From positions 1-64,000 of the forward strand of contig OX637798.1 of the NCBI GenBank assembly GCA_951802425.1: a stretch of 64,000 nt of DNA. Direction: 5' to 3'. Each line of letters opens with the position of its first letter. Positions within the stretch are counted from its first letter, which is position 1. The notes beneath the pieces were generated by a model, which was given only the letters and a program-made list of their open reading frames with translations, made no database searches and was not told where the DNA came from. Origin of the DNA: Clavaria fumosa (Eukaryota > Basidiomycota > Agaricomycetes > Agaricales > Clavariaceae). The translations under genes and the position numbers were made by a program. Shown piece by piece: positions 54,779 through 64,000 of this stretch.

Positions 54779-55415
54779 TAGTGTTGCTGCAGCTTGGCTA
54801 GCCGCCAAGCCGGCTCAATGAGCTTCGGCTTTGGCTTCACAAGCTGAAGCTGTAGCCATGGCTGCAGCTCCAGCTGCAGCTTGAAGCTGACTCAAGCTGT
54901 AGCTGTGGCTACAGCTGGCTAGCTGTGGCTACAGCTGGCTAGCTGTGGCTTGCAGCCAGCTAATAATGGGAACTGGCCTAGAATTACAAAAATACCATTA
55001 TAGAACTACATCTCATCATCATCATCCTGGGCAATGGTGGCTAATACCTTGTCAAACACAGTGTCAAAGTCATCCAGTAACATGTCTCCAAGAAGATCTT
55101 CCTCCAGGGCAGGATTGACAGACATCAATGTCTCTAACCATGCATACAAGAATAGAGAGAAGCAGCTGCCTGGTGATAGACAACAGTTGCAGACCCAGAT
55201 AAGCATAGTGGAGGGCAGTGGAGGGCAGTGGAGGAGGAAAAAAACAATTCTTTGCCCCATTGATGGATGTCTTGGGAGCTGCGGCTTGAGCAGCCGCTGT
55301 GCAGCTTGGAGAAAGCCTCAAGCTGAAGCTGAAGCTGATGTCAAGCCAAGCCAATCGATTGGCTTGGCTTGGCTTATGACCAGCTGGGCTTCAGCTTGAA
55401 GCTGCAGCAACACTA
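54779..55415. mobile_element. hAT-like MITE (637 bp)
   Basis: The ends are inverted: TAGTGTTGCTGCAGCTT at the left and its reverse complement AAGCTGCAGCAACACTA at the right, bounded by perfect 8-bp duplications TAACACCT. An 8-bp duplication is typical of hAT elements (established). Subterminal regions are dense in AGCT/AAGCTG motifs. A perfect 28-bp palindrome sits at 55343-55370. The inner minus frame 55006-55260 ends in an acidic stretch (LLGDMLLDDFDTVFD) but lacks a transposase. It inserted into the family-D reading frame. Confidence 0.82.
55343..55370. repeat. 28-bp perfect palindrome inside the MITE
   Basis: AAGCCAAGCCAAT-CG-ATTGGCTTGGCTT. Confidence 0.9.
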
Positions 55416-55423
55416 TAACACCT
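55416..55423. repeat. Target duplication TAACACCT, right
   Basis: Perfect 8-bp match with 54771-54778. Confidence 0.8.
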
Positions 55424-57176
55424 CCATCGCATAGAGGATCTCATCCTCTTCCACTTCCCAGATTCCAGCAACCTGGTCGCTTTCCGCCTCCTCCTTGAGC
55501 TCTTCAAGGATGAAGAGCTTGTCTGAATTGTACTGGTCTCCGCAACCAGCATAGTCGTCTTCCGTGACTTCTGGCTCCTCGCTTTCAACCGCAGGTGTTT
55601 CCTGCAGTTCCTCGGGCTCCGTCTCACCTGGATCCTCTTGTAAGGCATAGTTCCTTACATTTCCCCTAAAAGCCTCTGGCTTTCACTGTGACTGAGGGCA
55701 CACATTCGCATAGTGCCCTGCTTTCCCACACACATAGCATGTTAGAGGAGCTTTCTGCTCCTCTCCGCCTTGTACCCCAATCTTGGGCACTGCCTTAGGC
55801 GGTTCTAGCCGGGGTTTGCTCCCTCCGGCTTGGGCATGCTCATCCCATGCTCGGTCAATCCGCAGGGGAACAGGTTCCCCTGGCCTATGGTCTGTGTGCG
55901 GCCAATACGGCCGCAGTCTCACAAACCTCTGCCCCACAGGCACTCTGCCTGTGGGCGGGTTTCCTTTGGGACCTGGCTGGTTCCCTGCTGAAGGCACTGC
56001 CCTCCGCTGCTGGAGGTAGTGGAGGGTCGCTTCCACTTGGCAACTAGTGTCGATAATATCCTCAACCGAGGATAACTCAATGCTAATCGTGTGAGTTTTG
56101 AAGATGGCCTCCACCATCTCGTTAGGCAGTCCATTAAGGAACTGCCTTTTCATCATACCAGCATCAGGCGGGGTGAGCATTCTCTCTGCCACCTGGACCA
56201 GTTCGTTCCAGAATCCTAAGGCGCCCTTCGCCTTTGTAAACTTCACCTGGTAGAAGGCATCCACTGCCTTCTGGGCCGTTACCTCAGTCAGGAACCGCTT
56301 AAACATAGCGGTTATCAATTCTCCAAAGGTCCACCTTCGAGGAGCACGGGATAGGCCCTTTACTTCTTGGGTATACCAAGTAGCGGCTATTCTGCTTAAG
56401 CGTGACCCCACTAGCATAACACGTTGGTGTTCCAACTGCGGGCCGACTACTCTATGGAAGTAGAAGTAATTAAGGAGGCCATCAAGCCACCTTTCCCAGA
56501 TGACGAGGTCATCTCGTCCATCATAAAGCTCAGGGGGGTCAATCTTCATCCCCTTAATCTCAGCTATTGCCTCAGGCAATAGCGAGGTTTTATCTCATAT
56601 CATCACGAGGTAGCAATGTAATACATCGCTCTGGTAATTTGTAGAACTTGGGAATACCTCCCGAGTAATCTCCCGCTCCTTCTGGGGCGGTTCCATCCAT
56701 CCAAACAGGCCCATCCGGCCCGTTGGCTCTCGCTGACCCAGCTGTGGGTAGCGTGACATAAGCCATGGCTCCGGCCCCACTGTTTCTCGAGGGCCACTGC
56801 CCTCTATTCCTGGTTCGCCAGGGGTTTGAGAACCGTCCGTGCGGTTCTCCCTTCGCCACCCTTCCTCGCAGTTGGCTGGCGCCGACCATCTGGCCTCTGG
56901 GGCTACCCCTGAGGGCGCCTGACTCGGCGGGGCAAGCCCCACTTCGGGTTCCAACGAATCACGGTGTTGCCGCCATAAGGGAGCCACTAGCGCGGTTCCC
57001 TGCTCATCTAGCAAGTCCAACACCCGCCTCACATGGGTAGCCTCCTCACTTAGCCGTTGCCAAATAGTGGCTTGGCGATTTTTCATCGCCCTTACAAGAG
57101 CCTCAAACTCTTCATCCTGGTGGGAGAGTTCCACCTGAATGTCCGAGAGTCTCTCGGCTACAGCATTAGCTCGCAC
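55424..57176 (-). pseudogene. Gypsy family D Gag with zinc knuckle, interrupted by MITE
   Basis: One minus frame from 57176 toward 55424, broken by TGA at 56595-56597 and 55683-55685 (both CGA-type). The N-terminal part (57176-56598) has a coiled coil (LSDIQVELSHQDEEFEALV). The capsid part (56579-55850) has the Retrotrans_gag pattern (PELYDGRDDLVIWERWLDGL, WTFGELITAMFKRFL, GALGFWNELVQ, LNGLPNEMVEAI). The knuckle CYVCGKAGHYANVC is near 55740. After the second stop the frame continues acidic (EEPEVTEDDYAGC...ELKEEAESDQ) to the MITE boundary, then resumes beyond it (EQLATAAGALD) near 54770. No protease or RT is found downstream. Confidence 0.8.
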
Positions 57177-57560
57177 TATTGCTGTGGGCTCGTCTCCACT
57201 ATTGGAGGGAGCCCGTGAGCTTGACCACTCTCACAGCCACCTCTTGCGGGTTTCTAAAAGCTCCCTGCCCTTTCCTTTTGAAGGCCTGGCCTTCTCAAAC
57301 GATGGCGCCTCGCCAGTGATGTGGTGTTTCGGACCTAACGCTGTCGTCAGGGGCCGGTGACACCACATCAGCCCTTAGCGGGGGTTCACTGCTGGGCTCA
57401 ACAGAGGGTCCTATTCCCTCTGGCTGCGCGATGCCTGTGTTGCACACAGGTCCTACCAAGGGAGGAGTTTCTCCTCCCTTCTTGTTGTGCTTTTTCTGTG
57501 TGGCTATACGGGTGTAACCCATTTCTAACCACTCTCATTGTGTTGAAGGTTCAAAAAAGT
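57177..57560 (-). pseudogene. Family D leader and gag 5' region
   Basis: ORF 57522-57295 (MGYTRIATQKKHNKKGG...) is in a different frame from the gag at 57176, so a frameshift or leader ORF lies between. It directly follows the LTR end at 57561. Confidence 0.45.
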
Positions 57561-57690
57561 TGTAACGCTTTCTATCCCTCAAAAGAACCAGACTCAACTG
57601 TATGTTGAGTGTAGTAGTTCTATGTAGAGGGATCTACCCTCTCTGTACAGTCGCAACACTATATATATAGGTGAGCAGCCCTCTAGGGGC
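57561..57690 (-). repeat. LTR family D (partial)
   Basis: The reverse complement runs from CTATATATATAGTGTTGCGACTGTACAG to GAGGGATAGAAAGCGTTACA. It matches the D fragments at 15035-15147 and 28634-28732. The TATA-like run is at about 57660-57670. The outer LTR edge was not located. Confidence 0.6.
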
Positions 57691-58085
57691 CGCTGATGAA
57701 AGGATAGCCTAAGCGGCTATGCTGGTAGACTATTATGGTAGGTAGATTATGTAATACAAGAACAGAAAAGGCCTATAGCCTTACATCTGGGCAAAGCATA
57801 TGCACACACACTCTGCTCAGAAGTATGCATATCGTACGTGTACAATATGTGTACTTCTGGGCAAAGGACATGTGCACACTGCCATACACTGCTCAGGAGT
57901 ATGCATATCGTACGCATATCGTTCGCATATGATATGCATACTTCTGGGACAGCCAACATATCTATATCATTCATGAGACCAAGACTTATTTATGTGTGGG
58001 AAATAGCTCAAATCCTTGGACTGTACTCAGACCTAGCCTAACCCTAATTATGAAAATCTACTACAATATTCCCTACAAACCATCT
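57691..58085. repeat. Hairpin-forming short repeats and spacer
   Basis: Two copies of a ~85-bp unit (CTGGGCAAAG...CTGCTCAG(A/G)AGTATGCATATCGTACG) occur at 57785-57955. Inverted AGTATGCATATC/GATATGCATACT arms make a stem of about 12 bp near 57898-57942. No gene is seen. Confidence 0.65.
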
Positions 58086-59301
58086 AGCCATGCTCCTTAT
58101 CCCAGAACCAACAATCCTTCAAAAACTAATTCTTGCTCACTCCACCATGACTCCTCCTACTTCTCTTAACTGGACAAAAAACAAAAAAGGACTTTACAAA
58201 TATGAAGAAAAAATCTGGGTCCCAACAGGATTGATACATGAAGTCTAATACTTTCGACTGTGTCCTGGTAATATGTGATAAATTAACAAAGATGACACTC
58301 TTGGAACCAACTAATATGACTCTCACTGCCTTAGGATCAGCAAAAATCCTACAAGACCAAGTTCTTTGATATCATGGCATACCATACAAGATTAATAGTG
58401 ACTGAGGCTCTCAATTTGTCTCAAACTTCATGCAAGAATTCAATAAATTAATAGGGATAAAAGGGAACCCAAGTACTGCATATCACCCTCAGACAGATGG
58501 TCAGACTAAATGGGCCAACCAAGAAGTGGAAATGTACTTGTGCTCCTATATTTCATTTATGCAAGATGACTGGGCCAGCTGGCTTGCCACTGCAGAGTTC
58601 GCACTCAATAACCGAGTACATTCTGTGACAAAACAGAGCCCCTTCTACTTGAATTATGGCTACCATCCATGAATGGGTGACATATCAATCAAAAAACAAA
58701 TACACAACCCTGCTGCAGCAACCTTTGTACAAAAAATCCTAGAAACCCAAGAAAATGCATGAAAAGCCATGGAAAAAGCAGCCACATACATGAAAACTGC
58801 CTATAACAAACACAAAAATACAAAAATAAAAGAGTACAAAAAGGGTGACCTGGTCTGGCTAGATGCAGAAAACCTGAACACGGAAAGACCAACCGCAAAA
58901 TTTGCAGACAAACAAGTCCCTTTGTGATTATTGAAAAAGTGGGATCCGCCACCTATTGCCTAAATCTTCCGGTAATGTGGAAAATACACTGGGTCTTTAA
59001 TGAATCCCTACTGCTCGCCTATAAACCAGGAGAATTTCCAAACCAAAAACCAGATGAGCAGCCACCACCGGAGCTGATTGATGATCATGAACAACACAAA
59101 GTAGAAGAAATATTGAAAAGTCAAAAACACAGACAGAAGATTCAATATTTAGTCAAGTGGGCCAGTTATCTGCATGAGGACAATACCTGGGAGCCAAAAG
59201 CAAACCTCAAAAACGCTCCAGAAGCCCTCACAGACTTCCACAAAAAATATCCCAATGCCACACGATTACTAACTGTCTCATTCACCCCAAAAAACACATG
59301 A
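58086..59301 (+). pseudogene. Decayed chromovirus F: integrase and chromodomain
   Basis: Fragments in order: GLYKYEEKIWVPTGLIHE (start of the integrase N-region); a gap deleting the zinc HHCC and the first catalytic Asp region; FDCVLVICDKLTKM in another frame; YHGIPYKINSD (second Asp) with flanking stops; AYHPQTDGQTKWANQEVEMY (catalytic Glu region, NQE); WLDAENL; and FNESLLLAYKP. From 58924 a clean frame holds a chromodomain (HKVEEILKSQKHRQKIQYLV, NTWEPKANLKNAPEALTDF) to the stop at 59301. Stops include TGA, TAA and TAG, unlike element C, so decay is older and general. Confidence 0.8.
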
Positions 59302-60063
59302 CACCTGACATGGCAAACTCTGACCCTCACACAATAAAAACAATCAAACAACAAAAAACAATGAAAATCCTTCTCTCCCATGAACCACCACCATGCCACC
59401 TGAGAGAACCGACAGCGATGGACGAACTCTGCACCCCTACCTCCCCATACGCCCTTGTGCTCACTGAACTGGTCATCTCGCCAACCCTCCTGATGACCCC
59501 AACCACCCCAACTGGGAGGCTCACAATCTAAGCATCCCCCAGATCCCTCATACTTGTTGTGACAACACGGCGAACCCCCCTCCGCAGACGATCTGCCTAT
59601 TCGTGCACTGGACTTCCCTGGTCAGCGAAGAGAACTATGTTCTGTAGATGATGCCATCCTCCATGACATTATCGAGGATGTTGCAGAGACTGCCCAATGA
59701 ACCCTCTTTGAGAGAGTGAGTGCCCTCCGCCCCCAACAACAGTCTTGAATTCTCCACGCCTCCCCCATTGTTGTTGAAGTCTGGGGGAACTTCCGGCACA
59801 CCTGCCTTCGACTAGAAGTAACTATTCCCCTGGACCCCATCATCCGAGAAGAATGGGCCATCCATCACCGACGAGGCCTCCCCCCACTAACAATCTCGCT
59901 TGGACTCAATGTCCTCCCCTTTATCTTCGAAGACGATGATCCCGAGGACTACTTTGACGAACCGGGTCCTGCCTCAAGAACCCCCTTCGTCCTAGCACCC
60001 CCCATTGAGCTCGAGGACGACGATAACAATCCACAAGACGAACACACGATTAACGGATCCTAG
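59302..60063 (+). pseudogene. Extra sense ORF after the chromodomain in element F
   Basis: Between pol and the 3' LTR a broken frame can be followed: LPIRALDFPGQRRELCSV..., VVEVWGNFRHTCLRLEVTIPLD, IIREEWAIHHRRGLPPLTIS, then an acidic end (FEDDDPEDYFDEPG, ELEDDDNNPQDE). No known family. It stops about 35 bp before the purine tract. Probably an additional element-encoded protein. Confidence 0.4.
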
Positions 60064-60088
60064 AAGAAGTCGTCGAGAGGCTGACTAC

Positions 60089-60101
60089 AGGAGGGGGACT
60101 A
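60089..60101 (+). promoter_or_regulatory. Polypurine tract of element F
   Basis: AGGAGGGGGACTA just before TGTAAAGATTTC. Confidence 0.55.
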
Positions 60102-60414
60102 TGTAAAGATTTCATCACCTGACTCCCTCAACAATGTTCCAAGACCTTCTACAAGATTCTATGCCTCGCCTTCGCCTCATGATTACATACCACACCCTTC
60201 CCTCATGTTTTCTGACTTGTGCACACTACTCTAACCCCATGACTGTACCTCCCCCCTACCACATGTTGCCTGTGCGGCTCGGCTGTTTCCTTACCTCTGA
60301 GTATATAAACCTCACCGTTACAACTTTGTATTCCTTACGCCTTTACTGAAATCCATACCCTTGCTCTTGAACTTGAACTTGGCCAAGTTTCACCACTCCC
60401 TCAGGTTTTCAACA
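60102..60414 (+). repeat. 3' LTR of element F (probable)
   Basis: Begins TGTAAAGATTTCATC and probably ends TTTTCAACA near 60414. TATA box GAGTATATAAACC at about 60299-60311. No second copy in the window to confirm the end. Confidence 0.55.
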
Positions 60415-60439
60415 AGTAGCACCGCTCTTTGTTGATAAA

Positions 60440-60870
60440 GGTGGATGCCTAAAGTGGAAGGTGACCTACCTAAAGTGGAAGTTGACCTTCCTAATGTGCT
60501 GCCTAAAGTGGAAGGTGACCTTCCTAATGTGGAGGGTGGCCTCCTAATGTGGAAGGTGGCTGCCTAAAGTGGAAAGTGACTTTCCCAATGTGGAGGGTGG
60601 CTGCCTAGAGTGGAAGGTGACCTTCCTAATGTGCTGCCTAAAGTGGAAGGTGGAAGGTGGCTGCCTGAAGTGGAGGGCAGCTGCCTAAAGTGGAGGGTGG
60701 CCTCCTAAAGTGGAGGGTGGCTGCCTAAAATGGAAGGCTGTGTGCTGGGCAGAGGGTGGGTCAGTGAGAACAGTTGTGTGAAGGGGTGGGGTGTGGGCAC
60801 ATTAGGAGGCCACCCTCCACTTTAGGCAGCTGCCCTCCACATTAGGCAGCCACCCTCCACATTAAGATAA
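60440..60870. repeat. Minisatellite (GCCTAAAGTGGAAGGTG-type) with inverted tail
   Basis: About 15 units of 18-24 bp (TGCCTAAAGTGGA(A/G)GGTGG) cover 60440-60740. Inverted units (CCACCCTCCACTTTAGGCAG) follow at 60798-60868, so the region can fold on itself. Confidence 0.85.
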
Positions 60871-61474
60871 GTGTGCATAAGTGTGCACAAATGTGCACAA
60901 CCTTGCATAACTTTGCACAAGTTTGCATAAGTGCACACTAATGCACACAAGTTTGCATAAAAATTATGGCCAAAAAATGACACACTTAACAATATTGTTC
61001 AGTTTGGACCTTCATAGATGAGAGGCAGGAGTGCTTGAGTAACCAACATGTGGATGGGGAGTGGTGATCATTTTATTGAGGTGAGTGTCATGGTCCAGTC
61101 TTATGTTAGCTTGCTCAGTCTTACAAGGGATCAATATTCAAGGCTCAGATAGCTGGATGGAATTGCTCTGACCAATTAGCATTGTGGTCACTAACACCAG
61201 TGAATTAACACATTGTTACTGCAACAGAGCATGAATCAGCAGGTGCAATGGCCAATTGCGCCATTCGAGTGGCATGAGAAGCAAGGTAGTGAGAAAGGCG
61301 ATCACGAGCAGTGAGCTGGATCCAACGAACTCGTGTTGTTGACATGGGAGATCTTGTATTTGCATGGTCTAGCGGCTGCTGTTGTGTCGGTTGCAATTGG
61401 TTTTGCAGTCCATTCGAGCATTGCTTGAGTGTCAGTCCAACTGGGTTTTTGCATTTGTTTTGTTTGTGAGCTAG
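60871..61474. other. AT-rich spacer with short GTGCATAA/GTGCACAA repeats
   Basis: 60866-60960 is a GTGTGCATAAGTGTGCACAA-like patch. The rest holds no supported gene. ORF 61205-61396 (-) shows no domain. Confidence 0.45.
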
Positions 61475-61487
61475 CTAAACATGTACT
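61475..61487 (-). pseudogene. Detached C-terminal codons of the kinase-like gene
   Basis: Past the solo LTR the minus strand reads a target-duplication copy (AGTAC), then ATG TTT AGC TAG, which completes the kinase frame (Met-Phe-Ser-stop). Confidence 0.6.
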
Positions 61488-62951
61488 TGTTAGGGCCTGT
61501 CCCGTCTCGATAGTAGTGCCGGAGATCGACTTGTTGGTGACCTATGTTGGAAACTCGCTAAGACCAATCAACTGTTGAGCACAGTCGAGAATGCTCGATC
61601 CCGGAAAGTCGCGAAGACATCTGAGGAGATGTAAGAGTGAGGAAAGACAAGTATAGAGGAGGAGGATGTCGTTAGGAAGGTCGCGAAGTCGGTAGACGAA
61701 GTGTAAAGGAGGAAATTGACGAGGAGGGGGGAAATGGGTGATGCTGAGAGGGTCGCGAAGTCGACCAACGAAGCGTGAAGAAAAAAATAGACAAGGTGGG
61801 AGAAAGTGACAACGCTGAGAAGGTCGCAAGGTCGACCGACGAAGTGTAGAGAAGGAAGAAGACGAGGTGAAAGAAATAGACAATGTTGGAAGGGTCGCGG
61901 TGGTCGCAACGGTGTTGAGGAATGTGTCGGTGAAGGCGATGACTTTGCCAACCGACGGGTGAACCTGTAGGGTTCTAAGATCAGTACCAAGACGAATAAT
62001 AAAGAATACTTAGATCGTGCGAGTTGTACGAGCGCAGAGGGCGAGTTAGAACAGAGTAGAGTGTGTCTTGGCGATCTTGTGGTCACCAAGAGAGACAAGA
62101 CCTATCAATCGTGATGGTTCCAAGCTCAAAGGGCGTACTAGCCTCAAGCTTAAACCAATGTGCGTCAATATCAAGTCTAGAGTACCATAAGTACATGTGA
62201 GACCTTATATATACGTACATGCAGGGAGTATGACGAGAAAGGGAAAGTACAGAGAGCGCCAGGCGACAAGACTATAGTAGTACGGGGTATAACTAGTCGT
62301 AGAGTGACCGTGCACGTGTTCTACTAAGATCGCGAGGGGTAAACTAAGCATAGGTAAGGTCGCGGATGTGACTGGTCATGGGTCGCGACCTAACTAAATA
62401 AGCATATGTGTAACTACGACTGGGCAGAGGGGCTTGGTCCAGGGCTAATGCAGTTATAGACGACTGAGAAGAAGAAGGGAGAACATAATTTGAAAGGATA
62501 CACAGCTTGACTGCCGGTGGCGCATTTCATCGTTAAGGTCGCGCGGTCAGGCGAGCGGTCACGTGGACGGCGCTGGTGAGGCAGGTGACCTTGGGCGGTC
62601 TTTGGGCGGTATGTCACGTGAGTAACGCTGGTAACGCGAGTAATGCGAGTAACGCCGGTGTGCCGTGCGGCAAGTCACGTGTCACTGCAGGAGTCATGTA
62701 AGAGCGTGTTGAGCATCGAATAGTGGGTTCGGCGGTGAGTACGCATAAGGTGAGGTGGCGGGAGGTGACGCGAGTATGGTGGTATGATCGCGAGTGTCAT
62801 GAGGAGATGATGGAGGCCTGAGAGGTGTTCAGAAGTTGATAGCGGGTTTCGGAAGAGTGTAGGGGGGTTTGCGAGGTGGTAGGGGAACGTTGGGAGGTCC
62901 ATGAGTGGTGATAGAGTTGTTAGGTTGAGGAAAAATGGATGGGTCCTGACA
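61488..62951 (-). repeat. Solo LTR of family A (1464 bp), inserted in a kinase-like gene
   Basis: On + it runs TGTTAGGGCCTG...GGGTCCTGACA, the inverse of LTR A. It is flanked by GTACT (61483-61487) and GTACC (62952-62956), a 5-bp duplication with one difference. It is CpG-rich, so the youngest A copy here. TATA on the minus strand near 62206-62215 (CTTATATATACG on +). No internal A sequence is attached. It was left by LTR-LTR recombination or arose from an insertion that lost its body. Confidence 0.88.
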
Positions 62952-64000
62952 GTACCCTAACATCGAAATATCATGATCAGGCATGATGAACTGGCCATCC
63001 TCAGCCCCATCAGGTCTCTGAAGCTCTGGTCCACGAATAACATTCATGGGATATGTCACCGTCCCGATTTCTCCTGACCAGTCAAAATCAACCAACATGA
63101 AACCTTGACCATCTTCTCTGACCATGCCATTTGTATCGCGTACGTCACCATGAACATAACCTGCCTGGTGAAGGGAAGTCAGTTTGGCCTCAAGCTGTTC
63201 GCGAAGCTGTAGAGTCCGTGCTGATTTGTCGAGTTTATGGAATTCAATGAACTTCTTGTCCACCACATCCATGACTACCATGAACCATCCCCCCAGTAAA
63301 CTTTCAAAGCCTCTCAGGTGCGGTGCGCAGAGCTCGGAAGCACATATCTGGTGGGTTTCTTTGGAGTAGCGACGAACAAACTTGACGCAGAGTTCCTCCT
63401 TTGGATCATCTGAGCCTACAACAGCCGAGTCTTCTGGAACCACGCAACCGAAGAAGACAAGTTTGTCGTCCATTTGGCTTGTGTAATTAAAACGGCAGTC
63501 CCCTAAACCAAAAAGCGATGTGAAGCGGCAAGCGTATGGATAGCGGACGCCAAATTTGCCGACGTTTGCTACGGCCTTTGGAAAATCTTCGTAATATCTC
63601 CGCAAGGAGTGGGCGGCTTTCTTCATCGCTCAGAGGTGATGAGCGATCATCTCTCTCATAGACGTATCCGTGGGATCCCAGAAAAGGGGCAGACTCGGGG
63701 AGAGAACTTGAATAGTGGGGCGGCCAGTCCATACTGCACCAGCGAAGCAAATATGGGCACCTGCAGAGGCCTGAATAACCATCGGCCAAGAAGGGGAGAA
63801 TTTGAGAACTCACCAAAAACAATCACAAGTAGGCAAGGAAAATTGGAACCTTTGTGCTTGGCCTTTACGGTGTTGTCACGGTTTGACTCCAAATAATATG
63901 AGATTGCCTGAGCGAAAGGCTCTGCGCCACCAGTGCTGATCTTGTTCTTCAATTTGAGGATAAAGTAACAGTGACCATCGACGGACATGTCTCCGTCAGT
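62952..64000 (-). pseudogene. REase-like plus kinase-like (FunK1/CR-type) gene, disrupted by LTR A; 5' end beyond window
   Basis: The minus frame enters at the window edge with HCYFILKLKNKISTGGAEPF, the segment where related agaric proteins have an E-x-K nuclease-like motif. Here the acidic residue is replaced. An intron of 53 bp (63761-63813, GTGAGT...CTGCAG) joins LLVIVFG to AHICFAGAVWTGRP. The kinase-like part in 63626-62957 has a VKFVRRY lysine, LHQAGYVHGDVRDTN (catalytic-loop HGD...N) and LVDFDWSGEIG (DFD in place of DFG). It ends HDISMLGY at the solo LTR. Such genes form large families in agarics. Loss of the last few codons and new LTR-derived tail residues may or may not abolish function. 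Confidence 0.72.

Noticed and set aside
60866..60960. GTGTGCATAAGTGTGCACAA repeats as a possible telomeric tract
   Set aside because: Not a telomere unit and too short and irregular; treated as a simple repeat.
1..64000. CRISPR arrays, bacterial operons, Shine-Dalgarno sites, rRNA or tRNA genes
   Set aside because: The DNA is eukaryotic with spliced genes. No spacer-repeat array or structural RNA was recognised by eye.

Overview
This is eukaryotic, almost certainly fungal DNA, from an Agaricomycete (mushroom-forming basidiomycete). The evidence is short GT-AG introns of about 43-57 bp, chromodomain-bearing Ty3/Gypsy elements, a pogo-like transposase, a long JmjC-domain gene, and a REase/kinase-type gene of the kind expanded in agaric genomes. 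I cannot name the species. Most of the window is nested transposable-element DNA. Host-like genes are confined to about 39.9-50.2 kb (+/-) and the right edge (62.9-64.0 kb, -).

Left block (1-10.1 kb). LTR family A has a left copy cut by the window edge (1-1475) and a right copy with a polypurine tract (8656-10144). The interval between them has no gag or pol. It contains an RNA-binding-domain fragment, a GC-rich minisatellite, a gag-only copia-type TR-GAG element (4488-5823) with paired 173-bp LTRs and a 5-bp target duplication, and a spliced antisense gene (6834-8539, -) for a Zn2Cys6 plus coiled-coil protein.

Middle block (10.1-39.9 kb). A module of Gypsy family B (-), an LTR-like promoter segment, an A-LTR fragment, a D-LTR fragment and repeat R occurs twice (10145-24014 and 24122-37490). 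After duplication, chromovirus C (15321-21900) inserted into module 1 and chromovirus E (28733-36436) into module 2. Each module keeps the empty site for the other insertion. C has identical-length 560-bp LTRs that differ only at CpG positions. E has 721-bp LTRs, a gag/pol slippery site and an antisense Zn2Cys6/coiled-coil ORF. A 2.43-kb tandem duplication (E 3' part plus R) follows, then a truncated host gene.

Right block (39.9-64 kb). In order: a hypothetical gene with four visible exons, an internally deleted pogo-like transposase, a JmjC gene of about 4 kb, two hypothetical genes, a 1.59-kb near-perfect palindrome, degenerate GC-rich repeats, a hAT-like MITE with an 8-bp target duplication inserted in a Gypsy gag (family D), a decayed chromovirus F, a minisatellite, and a solo A LTR inserted in the last codons of a kinase-like gene.

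The strongest leads are: (1) two unrelated LTR families each carrying, between the body and the 3' LTR, an antisense gene for a Zn2Cys6/coiled-coil protein; (2) repeat R, rich in TGGCCA, with copies that all break at the same hairpin-plus-CTAG motif; (3) the long palindrome; (4) the gag-only element; (5) strict CpG-transition decay of the retroelements.
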